Under the pieces are notes generated by a model that was not told where the DNA came from, made no database searches, and saw only the letters and a list, made by a program, of their open reading frames with translations. A DNA stretch of 64,000 nt, from the NCBI RefSeq assembly GCF_900220985.1, contig NZ_OCPC01000002.1:434001-498000 (forward strand), in the 5' to 3' direction. Origin of the DNA: Parahoeflea halophila (GTDB lineage: Bacteria; Pseudomonadota; Alphaproteobacteria; Rhizobiales; Rhizobiaceae). The position numbers were made by a program, and so were the translations under genes. This document shows positions 49,579 to 58,683 of the stretch, piece by piece; position 1 is the first letter of the stretch, and every line of letters starts with the position of its first letter.

Positions 49579-52415
49579 TCCGCCACCTCCTTGCCGAAAC
49601 GCACCGTGTCCGGTGCCGGCCCCACCGGGCTTTTTTGCCTACCCGCACGGGGCAGGCTCCGTTCCGCCGTCTGATCGGGATCCTTGCGGATCGCCACCCG
49701 CAGATCGAACCAGGCCGCCTGGCCGGTGATCGGGTCGGAATTTGCCCAGCGGCGGCCGTCGCCTTTCGGTGGCAGCAACTCGTCAATCAGATGGTTGAGC
49801 AGGAAGCCGCGGGTGGCTTCCGGCGCATCGGTGTCGAGCGCCCAGGCGCCGGAGCGTTTGCCGATGGCGTTCCAGGTCCACAGCGTCGAGCCATTGACCG
49901 CATCCATGCGGGCGATCCGGACACGGATCTCACCCGATTGAGATGTCACCAGCGCCCAGTCGCCGGTCTCAAGCCCCTGTTTGTCGCAGACATCGCCGGG
50001 CACATAGAGCGCGTTCTCGCCGTGGAGCTGCCTGAGCCAGGCGTTCTGCGATCCCCAGGAATGATACATCGCCGCCGGACGCTGGGTGATCGCGTGCAGC
50101 GGGTAGGAGTCGTCACTGAGCCCGATATCCGCAAAGGGTGGATACCAGGTGGGCAACGGGTCGAAACAGGCCTTGATCCGCTCGCGGTGATGCTCCGGTG
50201 GCACCGGCTTGATCCTGCCCTCGGCGGCAAGCTGGAACTTGCGCAAGGGTTCGAGATAGAGCTGGAAGATGTTTTCAACCGGCCCGTCCTGCAGCCCGTG
50301 CTCGATGGCCCAGTCGCTCCAAGCCCGGTTGGCATGTTTGAAGTAGAGCGCCTCATCAGGCACATGCACCTGCGAGAAGCCGCCATTCTCGACATAGCGC
50401 TTGAGCTGATCCGGATTGGGCTCGCCCCGCCCGGTCTTCTCGCCGTTTTCTCCGCGCCAGCCCGACAGCGGCCCGATCCCCGGCTTGCGCTGATGGTTGA
50501 CGATGTAATCGGCGTAATCCTTGTAGACCGGCTTGCCGTCCTCGGTGACCATGCCCGGGAGTTTCAGCCGTGCCCCGAGATCGAGCAGCACGCTCTGGAA
50601 CCCGCGCACGTCGCGGTCGGGCTCGACCACCGGCCAGCGGATCGAATCGCAGAGCGCCTCCGGCTCGCTGATCGGCCGGTCGAGCAGCGAAATGCAGTCG
50701 TACCGTTCGAGATAGGTTGTGTCGGGCAGGATCAGATCGGCAAAGGCCACCATCTCCGACGAATAGGCGTCCGAGTAGATGATCTTCGGGATCACGTACT
50801 CGCCGTTCTCGTCCTTGTCGGTCAGCATGTCCATCACCGATGAGGAGTTCATCGACGAGTTCCAGGCCATGTTTGCCATATACATGAACAGCACATCGAT
50901 GCCGTAGGGATCACGCGCATGGGCATTGGAAATCACCATATGCATCATGCCGTGCGCCGACAGCGGCGCATCCCAGGAAAACGCCTTGTCGATACGCTCT
51001 GCTGTCTCGCCGTCGGCCTCCAGCAGCAGATCTTCCGGCCCGCGCGGATAGCCCAGATGCGGGCCCGCCAATGCCGTGTCGGCGCAGGCGCCGCCATGCG
51101 GCCGCGGCTGCCCGGCCACCGGCCGTGGATAGGGCGGTTTGAACCGGAAGCCTCCGGGGCAATCGATCGAGCCTATCAGGATCTGCAGCATGTGCAGCGA
51201 GCGGCAGGTCTGGAAACCGTTGGAATGGGCCGATATGCCACGCATGGCGTGAAATGCCACCGGCCGCCCGATCATCCGTTCGTGCCGCTCGCCCTTCATG
51301 TCCGTCCAGGGCTGTTCGACGATCACTTCACGTTCGAACGCCGCTTCCGCAATCTCGCCGGCAATCCGGATAATGACCTCGGCATCGATCCCGGTGCGTT
51401 CGGCTACGGCCGACGGCGCATATTGCCCATCGAGATATTTCTGCGCCAGCAATTCGAACACCGGGATGGCGGAGCGCCCGTCCGGCAGCTCGAAGCGGCC
51501 TTTGAGCGCCGGCTTGATGCCGGGTGTTGCGGAGGGTGCCGGTTTGCCGCTCGTCCGGTCGGCCACCATCGGAGTGCCCTCGTCGTCGCGGGCAAACAGG
51601 CCATGATCGGCGCCATCGGGGTCGTCGATCACCAGCCAGGGCGCATTGGTGTAGCGAATGAGATAATCGACATCGATCCTGCCGGTGCGGAGAAGCTCAT
51701 GCACCAGGGCCAGGATCAGCAGCCCGTCGGTACCGGGCGTGATGCCGAGCCACTCATCGGCAATCGCATTGTAGCCGGTGCGCACGGGATTGACGCCGAT
51801 CACCTTGACGCCGCGCTGTTTCAGCTTGCCCAGACCCATCTTGATCGGGTTGGAATCATGGTCCTCGGCCACGCCGAAAATCATGAAAAGTTCGGTCTTT
51901 TCCCAGTCCGGCGCGCCGAACTCCCAGAACGCGCCCCCCATCGTGTAGATCCCGGCGGTGGCCATGTTGACCGAGCAGAAGCCGCCATGCGCGGCGTAAT
52001 TCGGGGTGCCGAAGGCTTGTGCCCACCAGCCGGTCATCGACTGGCTCTGGTCGCGGCCGGTGAAAAAGGCCAGTTTGCGCGGATCGGTCCGGCGGACCTC
52101 ACCGAGCCAGCCCGTCGCCAGCTCCAACGCCTCGTGCCACTCTATTTCCTTGAATTGGCCCGATCCGCGTTCGCCGGTTCTCAGCAGCGGCTTCTTCAGC
52201 CGCGCCGGCGAGTAATGCTGCATGATCCCCGCCGAGCCCTTGGCGCAGAGCACGCCCTTGTTGATCGGGTGATCGCGGTTGCCCTCGATGTAGCGGACCT
52301 TGCCTTCCGCCATATGGACGTTGATACCGCAGCGGCAGGCGCACATGTAACAGGTGGTCTTGCGAATCTCGTTCGTGCCGTCAGCCGCGCTTGAAGCCCT
52401 GCTGGTCTGGTTCAT
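49575..52415 (-). CDS. soeA: Cytoplasmic molybdopterin oxidoreductase, SoeA-like sulfite dehydrogenase
   Basis: This 946-residue DMSO reductase-family catalytic subunit binds a 4Fe-4S cluster through Cys22, Cys25, Cys29 and Cys57 (CYMCACRC ... GVLCAKG). Molybdopterin-binding domains fill the rest. No twin-arginine signal is present, so the enzyme should be cytoplasmic, as in SoeABC, which oxidises sulfite to sulfate and passes electrons to quinone. Nitrate, formate or polysulfide enzymes of the same fold are alternatives. The BigR/SqrR-like regulator upstream supports a sulfur role. Confidence 0.72.
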   Translation of the reverse strand: MNQTSRASSAADGTNEIRKTTCYMCACRCGINVHMAEGKVRYIEGNRDHPINKGVLCAKGSAGIMQHYSPARLKKPLLRTGERGSGQFKEIEWHEALELATGWLGEVRRTDPRKLAFFTGRDQSQSMTGWWAQAFGTPNYAAHGGFCSVNMATAGIYTMGGAFWEFGAPDWEKTELFMIFGVAEDHDSNPIKMGLGKLKQRGVKVIGVNPVRTGYNAIADEWLGITPGTDGLLILALVHELLRTGRIDVDYLIRYTNAPWLVIDDPDGADHGLFARDDEGTPMVADRTSGKPAPSATPGIKPALKGRFELPDGRSAIPVFELLAQKYLDGQYAPSAVAERTGIDAEVIIRIAGEIAEAAFEREVIVEQPWTDMKGERHERMIGRPVAFHAMRGISAHSNGFQTCRSLHMLQILIGSIDCPGGFRFKPPYPRPVAGQPRPHGGACADTALAGPHLGYPRGPEDLLLEADGETAERIDKAFSWDAPLSAHGMMHMVISNAHARDPYGIDVLFMYMANMAWNSSMNSSSVMDMLTDKDENGEYVIPKIIYSDAYSSEMVAFADLILPDTTYLERYDCISLLDRPISEPEALCDSIRWPVVEPDRDVRGFQSVLLDLGARLKLPGMVTEDGKPVYKDYADYIVNHQRKPGIGPLSGWRGENGEKTGRGEPNPDQLKRYVENGGFSQVHVPDEALYFKHANRAWSDWAIEHGLQDGPVENIFQLYLEPLRKFQLAAEGRIKPVPPEHHRERIKACFDPLPTWYPPFADIGLSDDSYPLHAITQRPAAMYHSWGSQNAWLRQLHGENALYVPGDVCDKQGLETGDWALVTSQSGEIRVRIARMDAVNGSTLWTWNAIGKRSGAWALDTDAPEATRGFLLNHLIDELLPPKGDGRRWANSDPITGQAAWFDLRVAIRKDPDQTAERSLPRAGRQKSPVGPAPDTVRFGKEVAE

Positions 52416-52696
52416 TCACCCTCCCTGAGACGTGGTGCCCGATGGTCCGGCCACACCACGTTGGTCTCTGCCCTGCCGGACAAATCGACAGCGATTGCCT
52501 CCGCTGCCGCGCAATCAAACGGACCGTGCAGACGGTCGAATGTCAAGTCCACCACGTAAATCCAGATCGACTACCGCTAAGTCCAGTTCAGCCATTTCGG
52601 GAGCTGCTATGCAGCCACTCAGGCGAGGATCCGACCGACCCGGATGGGGGTCAGGAACGGTCTGACCCGGCAAGCAAATTTCGGCGGCGAAGCCCG
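52416..52696. promoter_or_regulatory. Leader region of the soe-like operon with a dyad at a possible promoter
   Basis: On the minus strand, TTGACA (plus-strand tgtcaa, 52541-52546) could be a -35 element. Directly downstream GACCGT (52522-52527) and ACGGTC (52532-52537) form a 6-base dyad with a 4-base spacer where a regulator could bind. No good -10 is seen at 17 bases. The rest of the 281-base gap shows no gene. Confidence 0.35.
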
Positions 52697-53032
52697 TCAA
52701 CACGTCTCCGGATTGGGTGTGGCGCAGTACAATCCGTGCAGCACTTCGAGCACGGCGATAACTTCCTTGCCCTTCAGTGAATAGTAAATGGTCTGGGCGT
52801 CGCGCCGTGTGTTGACCAGCTCGGCGTCACGCAGCTTGCGCAGATGATGCGACATCGCCGGCTGTGACAGCCCCGCCATGTCGGCAAGCTTGAGCACGCT
52901 CTGCTCGCCATCAAGCAGGATGCAGAGAATTCGCAGGCGCACGGGTTGCGACAGCATCTCCATCAGCTTTGCCGCTTCGGCCATGCGCGGCTCCATTTCC
53001 ACCATGTCCCGTGCCTCAAGCATTCGCGGCAC
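52697..53032 (-). CDS. ArsR-family repressor, BigR/SqrR-like persulfide sensor
   Basis: This 111-residue winged-helix regulator has the recognition helix LSQPAMSHHLRKLRDA and wing TRRDAQTIYYSL. Cys37 (RLRILC) and Cys103 (HGLYC) match the pair of cysteines in BigR/SqrR/YgaV that forms a tetrasulfide bridge with sulfane sulfur and releases DNA; a third, Cys111, ends the protein. Metal-sensing ArsR motifs (CVC) are absent. It is transcribed toward the soe-like genes and lies 281 bases upstream, which suggests control of sulfite or persulfide oxidation. Confidence 0.82.
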   Translation of the reverse strand: MPRMLEARDMVEMEPRMAEAAKLMEMLSQPVRLRILCILLDGEQSVLKLADMAGLSQPAMSHHLRKLRDAELVNTRRDAQTIYYSLKGKEVIAVLEVLHGLYCATPNPETC

Positions 53033-53057
53033 TCCGTCTCCTGTACATCAATGATTT

Positions 53058-53087
53058 CTTATATAAGCACTTTTCCGGATGGTTCAA
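53058..53087 (-). promoter_or_regulatory. Promoter of the ArsR-family gene with overlapping palindrome
   Basis: Read on the minus strand, TTGAAC (plus 53082-53087) and TATATA (53060-53065) are 16 bases apart, a good sigma-70-type promoter. The -10 lies within the perfect palindrome CTTATATAAG (53058-53067). Such overlap fits autorepression by the encoded regulator. Confidence 0.5.
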
Positions 53088-54109
53088 TCTCCCGCTGCCC
53101 GGGTACTGCCACGGACAATGAGTTCCACCTCGAGAATGGTCGTCTCGATCGCCGGGCTGGTGCTGGTGCCAACATGGTTGATCAGCATCTTGGCGGCATG
53201 GAGTCCCAGCTCCTTGCGCGGTTGCCGCACGGTGGTGAGAGCGGGAATGAAGCGCCGGGCGATGTCGATATCGTCAAATCCGACCACAGAAACATCGTCC
53301 GGAACAAAAACACCGTTTCGCGCAAGTTCAGAAATGAAGCCGAAGGCCATCTGGTCAGACTGGCAGAACAATGCGCTCGGACGGTGCGCGAGCTCGAGCC
53401 ACGCCTGCGCCGCGCGCGCGCCCGACTCGAGACTGAAATCGCCTGAAAAGGCGTGCGCGGGGTCAAGCTCAAGACCCCTTTCGGCCATTTCCCGCTTCGC
53501 GCCAGCACTTCTCGTGTGGCTCAGAACATTGTCGTCAGGGCCGGTCAATATGCCGATCTGACGGTGTCCCAGCCCGGCAAGATGGCAGATCGCAAGGCTG
53601 GCGCCGCAGGTGTTGTTGGCGCGCACCGACGAGAACATGCCTTTCGGGGTCCATTCGCAGGCAAAGATGATCGGCGGCGCGCCGGTCCCCGAACTCGCCA
53701 CCGCCAGAATTTCGTCCGGCAGCGAGCCATCCAGCGCAATGATGCCGTCGGCCCGTGTCGCATGCAGATACTCCAGCACCAGCTGCGGCTTGCTGTGCGC
53801 CTGACGTGTATCGACCACCAGCATGTTGATGTCGACCTCAGACAGGGCCGTCTCGATCCCCGCGAGAATTTCCGAGAAAAACGGATTGCCGAGATTCGGA
53901 ACCAGCACCACGATGGCACCGGTGCGCTGACGCCGGAGATTGCGCGCCGAGAGGTTGACCCGGTACCCGGTTTTTTCCGCGGCCATCAGGACAGCGTTTC
54001 GTGTTGATTCCGCTACGGTTTCCGGCTTGCTCAACGCCCGGCTTACGGTCGCTGTCGAAACCCCTGCGAGCCTTGCGACATCAGTGATCCTCGGTGCTTT
54101 TGTTTCCAT
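53084..54109 (-). CDS. LacI family transcriptional regulator
   Basis: This 341-residue regulator has a LacI helix-turn-helix (about 6-27, ITDVARLAGVSTATVSRAL), hinge helix and a periplasmic-binding-like sensor domain (GAIVVLVPNLGNPFFSEILAGIE). The frame is open to 54160, but METKAPRITDVA is the natural start at 54109. It is divergent from a sugar ABC operon with two repeated operator-like sites between them, so it very likely represses that operon and responds to its sugar. The effector is unknown. Confidence 0.92.
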   Translation of the reverse strand: METKAPRITDVARLAGVSTATVSRALSKPETVAESTRNAVLMAAEKTGYRVNLSARNLRRQRTGAIVVLVPNLGNPFFSEILAGIETALSEVDINMLVVDTRQAHSKPQLVLEYLHATRADGIIALDGSLPDEILAVASSGTGAPPIIFACEWTPKGMFSSVRANNTCGASLAICHLAGLGHRQIGILTGPDDNVLSHTRSAGAKREMAERGLELDPAHAFSGDFSLESGARAAQAWLELAHRPSALFCQSDQMAFGFISELARNGVFVPDDVSVVGFDDIDIARRFIPALTTVRQPRKELGLHAAKMLINHVGTSTSPAIETTILEVELIVRGSTRAAGD

Positions 54110-54198
54110 GATGAGTCGTATTCCCGCTTCTGCGAGAGGGGCGAGGGGCCCGTTTCGCAAATATCACTTGACTCCAAAACTCATCGCGGTCAACCTCT

Positions 54199-54245
54199 AT
54201 GTAATCGATTGCACTGCAACGATGTATCGAATGATGTAATCGATT
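54199..54245. promoter_or_regulatory. Paired LacI-type operators
   Basis: The 12-base sequence ATGTAATCGATT occurs exactly twice, at 54199-54210 and 54234-54245, 35 bases apart. Each contains the self-complementary AATCGATT with central CG typical of LacI-family operators; the first extends to TGTAATCGATTGCA, a near-perfect dyad. They lie between lacI and the sugar-binding protein gene. Confidence 0.65.
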
Positions 54246-54331
54246 TAAAACGGTGTGAGGGCACCGGTGGACCCGGACAGCTGCGTCAAAGCAACGTGCC
54301 GGGAGGAGGAACATTCCTGGGAGGGAACTCG

Positions 54332-55564
54332 ATGAACACATTCAAGCTTTTTCTGGCCGGTGCGTCCGTACTGGCACTCTCGACATCCGTCAACGCGACC
54401 GATCTCGAAGTCACCCACTGGTGGACATCCGGCGGCGAAGCCGCGGCGGTGGCCGAATTCGCCAAGGCCTTTGACGCAACCGGCCACAAATGGGTCGACG
54501 GCGCCATCGCCGGCGGCGGCGGCACCGCCCGCCCGATCGTCGTCAGCCGTATCATCGGCGGTGACCCGATGGGCGCATTCCAGTTCAACCACGGCCGTCA
54601 GGCGGAAGAACTCATCGAAGCAGGTCTGCTGCGCGACATGACCGATGTCGCCGAGAGGGAAGGTTGGAAGGACATCGTCAATCCGCCGTCGCTGCTTGAC
54701 GCCTGCACCATCGACGGTCGCATCTACTGTGCGCCCGTCAATATTCACTCCTGGCAGTGGGTGTGGCTGTCGCATGCCGCCTTCGAGAAGGCCGGTGTCG
54801 CCGTGCCGACCAGCTGGGACGAGTTTGCAGCGGCGGGCAAAGCGCTCAGGGATGCCGGCATTCAGCCGCTGGCCCTCGGCGGGCAGCCCTGGCAGAGCTC
54901 GGGCCTTTTCAACGTCCTGATGGCAACGCTGGCCGGGCCTGACGTGCTGACCAAGATCTACGGCGAAAAGGATGCAGATCTCGCTGCCGGGCCGGAAATG
55001 GCCAAGGTCTTCCAGGCGGCATCCGATGCTCGCAGCATGGCCGAAGGCTCCAATGTCCAGGACTGGAACCAGGCGACCAACCTGGTGATCACTGGCAAGG
55101 CCGGTGGCCAGATCATGGGTGACTGGGCCCAGGGCGAGTTCGCGGTGGCCGGCCAGACTGCCGGCACCGACTACACCTGCCTGCCCGGCCTCGGCATGCG
55201 GGAGATCATCTCCACTGGCGGTGACGCCTTCTATTTCCCGGTCATCGACAATGCGGAGATCACCGCCGCTCAGGACGTCCTTGCCGCAACGCTCTTGAAG
55301 CCGGAAACCCAGGTCGCCTTCAACCTGAAGAAGGGGTCGCTGCCGATCCGCGGCGATATCGACCTGTCGGCGGCCAACGACTGCATGAAAGAGGGTCTGG
55401 GCATCCTGGCCAAGGGCAACACCATGCCTGACGTCAACATGCTGAACACCGAGGACACCAACAACCAGTTGAACGACCTCTTTGTCCAGTTCTTCCAGGA
55501 TGCATCCATCACTCCGGAAGCCGCGCAGGAGCGCTTCGTCGAAATTGTCCGCAACAAGGACTGA
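54332..55564 (+). CDS. Sugar ABC transporter substrate-binding protein
   Basis: This 410-residue periplasmic protein of the COG1653 (CUT1) type has a signal peptide (KLFLAGASVLALSTSVNA) and mature start TDLEVTHWWTSGGEAAAVAEF, a typical sugar-binding opening. GGGAGGG at 54319-54325 is a strong ribosome binding site. It heads the operon; several residues (QPWQSSGLFNVLMATLAGP) resemble glucose/mannose-type members, but the ligand is not defined. A GC-rich hairpin follows the stop. Confidence 0.92.
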   Translation: MNTFKLFLAGASVLALSTSVNATDLEVTHWWTSGGEAAAVAEFAKAFDATGHKWVDGAIAGGGGTARPIVVSRIIGGDPMGAFQFNHGRQAEELIEAGLLRDMTDVAEREGWKDIVNPPSLLDACTIDGRIYCAPVNIHSWQWVWLSHAAFEKAGVAVPTSWDEFAAAGKALRDAGIQPLALGGQPWQSSGLFNVLMATLAGPDVLTKIYGEKDADLAAGPEMAKVFQAASDARSMAEGSNVQDWNQATNLVITGKAGGQIMGDWAQGEFAVAGQTAGTDYTCLPGLGMREIISTGGDAFYFPVIDNAEITAAQDVLAATLLKPETQVAFNLKKGSLPIRGDIDLSAANDCMKEGLGILAKGNTMPDVNMLNTEDTNNQLNDLFVQFFQDASITPEAAQERFVEIVRNKD

Positions 55565-55574
55565 TCCCGAAACG

Positions 55575-55608
55575 GCCGGCCCGACCTGGCGCGGGCCGGC
55601 GCCTTTTC
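55575..55608 (+). terminator. Attenuating hairpin after the sugar-binding protein gene
   Basis: GCCGGCCC (55575-55582) pairs with GGGCCGGC (55593-55600), followed by GCCTTTTC. It can end some transcripts so that binding protein exceeds permease, as common for ABC importers. Confidence 0.6.
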
Positions 55609-55633
55609 TCCTTGTTACGGACAGGAACCTGCC

Positions 55634-56524
55634 ATGGCTTCGGAGCGCCCGAACCGGCTGTATCGCAATCTGACTGCGAAAATAGCCGCGATTCCGATGA
55701 TCTTGACTGCAGTCTGCGTCTTTCTTGGCGGAACGGCGTGGACGGTGGTCTACTCGTTTACCAATTCCAAGCTGCTGCCTCGGGCCAAGTTCGTCGGTCT
55801 TGATCAGTATGAACGGCTGTGGGGCACCCATCGCTGGGTCGTCTCGATCGAGAACCTGATGATCTACGGGATCTGCTCGTTGGTGCTGAGCCTGGTTATC
55901 GGCTTCGTGCTGGCGGCGTTGATGGACCAGAAGATCCGCTTCGAGAACACCTTCCGCACCATCATTCTCTACCCCTTTGCATTGAGCTTCATCGTCACCG
56001 GACTGGTCTGGCAATGGCTGCTCAACCCGGACCTCGGCCTGCAGAGCGTCGTCCGTTCCGCCGGATGGGTAAGCTTCAATTTCGACCCGCTCTACAACGC
56101 CGACATCGTTATTTTCGGCGTGCTGATTGCCGGCATATGGCAGGGCAGCGGCCTGATCATGGTGCTCATGCTTGCCGGTCTGCGCGGCATCGATGAGTCC
56201 ATCTGGAAGGCCGCCCGGGTCGATGGCATCCCGCTGTGGAAAACCTACGTCTTCATCGTCATTCCCATGTTGCGCCCGGTTTTCATCACTACCCTCGTGC
56301 TGATCACCAGCGGTATCGTCCGGCTCTACGACCTGATCGTCGCGCAGACCAGCGGCGGACCGGGGATCGCCTCCGAGGTGCCTGCCAAATACGTCTACGA
56401 CTATATGTTCCAGGGTCAGAATCTGGGCCAGGGTTTCGCGGCCTCGACGATGATGCTGCTTGCCGTGTTGATCGTCATCATCCCCTGGGCCTATCTGGAA
56501 TTTGGAGGCAAGAAACGTGGCTAA
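55634..56524 (+). CDS. Sugar ABC transporter permease (MalF-type)
   Basis: This 296-residue inner-membrane permease of the CUT1 class has six hydrophobic segments. The EAA loop DESIWKAARVDGIPLWKTYVFIVIPMLRP docks on the ATPase. AGGA precedes the ATG. Its last 8 bases overlap the next permease gene. Confidence 0.92.
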   Translation: MASERPNRLYRNLTAKIAAIPMILTAVCVFLGGTAWTVVYSFTNSKLLPRAKFVGLDQYERLWGTHRWVVSIENLMIYGICSLVLSLVIGFVLAALMDQKIRFENTFRTIILYPFALSFIVTGLVWQWLLNPDLGLQSVVRSAGWVSFNFDPLYNADIVIFGVLIAGIWQGSGLIMVLMLAGLRGIDESIWKAARVDGIPLWKTYVFIVIPMLRPVFITTLVLITSGIVRLYDLIVAQTSGGPGIASEVPAKYVYDYMFQGQNLGQGFAASTMMLLAVLIVIIPWAYLEFGGKKRG

Positions 56525-57458
56525 TCCGATAAGTCTCTCGGTGACGGCGGCTGCCATCGGCACCACCCGGGCAGAGCTATCCGGCCCGCGCGGCGCCCGG
56601 CCGAAACGCGCCATCTCGCCACGCAACGTCTTCATCTACGGCACCCTTTTGCTGGTATCGGTCTACTACCTGCTGCCGCTTTACGTGATGATCGTGACAT
56701 CGCTGAAGGGCATGCCGGAAATCCGGCTGGGCAACATCTTCGCCCCGCCGGTGGAAGTCACCTTCGAGCCCTGGGTCAAGGCCTGGGCCACCGCCTGCAC
56801 AGGGCTCAATTGTGAGGGCCTGTCGCGCGGTTTCTGGAATTCGGTGCGGATCACCGTACCCTCGGTCGTCCTGTCGATCGCAATTGCTTCAGTGAATGGG
56901 TACGCGCTGGCCAACTGGCGCTTCAAGGGGGCCGACTTCTTCTTCACGGTGCTGATCTTCGGCGCCTTCATTCCCTACCAGGTGATGCTTTATCCGATTG
57001 TCATCCTGCTGCGCGAACTGGGGCTTTTCGGCAGCCTGTGGGGGCTGGTCCTGGTGCACTCCATCTTTGGCATGCCCATCCTGACGCTGCTGTTCCGCAA
57101 CTATTTCACCTCGGTGCCGGAAGAGCTGTTCAAGGCGGCACGCGTCGATGGCGCCGGTTTCTGGGGGATCTATTTCAAGATCATGCTTCCGATGAGCCTG
57201 CCGATCTTTGTTGTCGCCATGATCATCCAGATCACCGGTGTCTGGAACGACTTCCTGTTCGGCGTCGTCTATACCAAGCCGGATGTCTACCCGATGACCG
57301 TGCAGCTCAACAACATCGTCAATTCGGTCCAGGGCGTGAAAGAGTACAATGTGAACATGGCCGCGACCATCATCACCGGGCTCGTTCCGCTGATTGTCTA
57401 TTTCGTTTCCGGCAAGCTCTTTGTGCGCGGCATCGCCGCCGGTGCGGTGAAGGGGTAA
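56517..57458 (+). CDS. Sugar ABC transporter permease (MalG-type)
   Basis: This 313-residue second permease has the EAA loop [36 protein letters not shown] lies 7 bases before GTG 56517, which I prefer to the earlier in-frame TTG or ATG-like codons at 56502. It overlaps the upstream gene by 8 bases. The periplasmic insert [14 protein letters not shown] contains two cysteines. Confidence 0.9.
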   Translation: MANPISLSVTAAAIGTTRAELSGPRGARPKRAISPRNVFIYGTLLLVSVYYLLPLYVMIVTSLKGMPEIRLGNIFAPPVEVTFEPWVKAWATACTGLNCEGLSRGFWNSVRITVPSVVLSIAIASVNGYALANWRFKGADFFFTVLIFGAFIPYQVMLYPIVILLRELGLFGSLWGLVLVHSIFGMPILTLLFRNYFTSVPEELFKAARVDGAGFWGIYFKIMLPMSLPIFVVAMIIQITGVWNDFLFGVVYTKPDVYPMTVQLNNIVNSVQGVKEYNVNMAATIITGLVPLIVYFVSGKLFVRGIAAGAVKG

Positions 57459-57463
57459 GTATC

Positions 57464-58546
57464 GTGACCAGTGTATCGATCCGTGACCTGACCTTGAAAT
57501 TCGGGTCACTCGAGGTTCTCAAATCGCTCAATCTCGACATTGACGAAGGTGAGTTCCTCGTCCTTCTGGGGCCATCGGGCTGTGGCAAGTCGACCTTGCT
57601 CAACTGCATAGCCGGACTGCTGGATATCTCCGATGGCCAGATCTTCATCGGCGGCAACAACGTCACATGGTCCGAGCCGAGCGAACGCGGCATCGGCATG
57701 GTGTTCCAGTCCTATGCGCTCTATCCGCAGATGTCGGTCGAGGGAAATCTGGCATTTGGCCTGAAGAACGCCCGCATGCCGAAGGACGAAATCGCCAAGC
57801 GCATTACCCGTGCTGCCGAAGTGCTTCAGATCGAGCCGCTTCTGCAGCGGAAGCCGGCACAGCTGTCGGGCGGTCAGCGCCAGCGCGTCGCCATCGGCCG
57901 TGCCCTGGTCCGTGATGTCGACGTGTTCCTGTTCGACGAACCCCTGTCCAATCTCGACGCCAAGCTGCGCGCCGAGTTGCGGGTCGAAATCAAGCGTCTG
58001 CATCAACGGCTCAAGAACACGATGATCTACGTCACCCACGACCAGATCGAGGCGCTCACCCTGGCCGACCGGATAGCCATCATGCGCAATGGCATCATCC
58101 AGCAGCTGGACACGCCGCATGAAATCTACAACCGGCCTGTCAATCTCTATGTGGCGGGCTTCATGGGTTCACCCGGTATGAACTTCATTGAGGGCGAAAT
58201 CTCCGGCGCGGGCGACGCCAGTTTCAACGTCGCCGCTACGCAAATCCCGCTCGCGCGCTATCCCTTTGCCCGCGCAGACCGGCCCGGCAAGGCCATATTC
58301 GGCATCCGGCCCGAGCATGTCAGCTGCGGAGCCGCAGCAATGGAGGAGCCTTTCAGCACGGACGTCGAAATCGAGGTGGTCGAGCCAATGGGCGCCGACA
58401 CGCTGGTCTGGGCCGTGCTTGACGGCAAGGAATTCCGTTTCCGGGTTGACGGGCAGAGCCCGTTGCAAGCCGGTCAGACGGTCCGCATCGGCTTCGATCC
58501 GGCCAAGGCCTCGGTCTTCGACGCGGCGAGCGAGTTGCGGCTCTGA
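57464..58546 (+). CDS. Sugar ABC transporter ATPase (MsmK/UgpC-type)
   Basis: This 360-residue ATPase has Walker [10 protein letters not shown] at 36-44, signature [15 protein letters not shown], Walker [13 protein letters not shown] and a C-terminal OB-type regulatory domain with [14 protein letters not shown] precedes GTG 57464, 5 bases after the permease stop. It powers the importer of this operon. Confidence 0.93.
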   Translation: MTSVSIRDLTLKFGSLEVLKSLNLDIDEGEFLVLLGPSGCGKSTLLNCIAGLLDISDGQIFIGGNNVTWSEPSERGIGMVFQSYALYPQMSVEGNLAFGLKNARMPKDEIAKRITRAAEVLQIEPLLQRKPAQLSGGQRQRVAIGRALVRDVDVFLFDEPLSNLDAKLRAELRVEIKRLHQRLKNTMIYVTHDQIEALTLADRIAIMRNGIIQQLDTPHEIYNRPVNLYVAGFMGSPGMNFIEGEISGAGDASFNVAATQIPLARYPFARADRPGKAIFGIRPEHVSCGAAAMEEPFSTDVEIEVVEPMGADTLVWAVLDGKEFRFRVDGQSPLQAGQTVRIGFDPAKASVFDAASELRL

Positions 58547-58683
58547 CAGCCGTCCGGAATATAAAATGCCGCTGCCGGGCACGTGGCTGCAGCTGCAACC
58601 GCCTTCGCAGGATCAGTCGCACTGAGACGAAGACCGGCGCACCAAAGTTATCGAGATACTGACAAACAGGAAAGTTCAAACAG

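Noticed and set aside
47916-52415. Annotation as a periplasmic DMSO reductase (DmsABC)
   Set aside because: The catalytic subunit lacks a twin-arginine signal, and the Fe-S subunit resembles SoeB; the DMSO reductase name would suggest the wrong location and substrate.
54245-56635. A 796-codon minus-strand open frame opposite the sugar ABC genes
   Set aside because: It mirrors strong sense genes with signal peptide, permease and motif evidence; the translation is low-complexity and matches no family I know.
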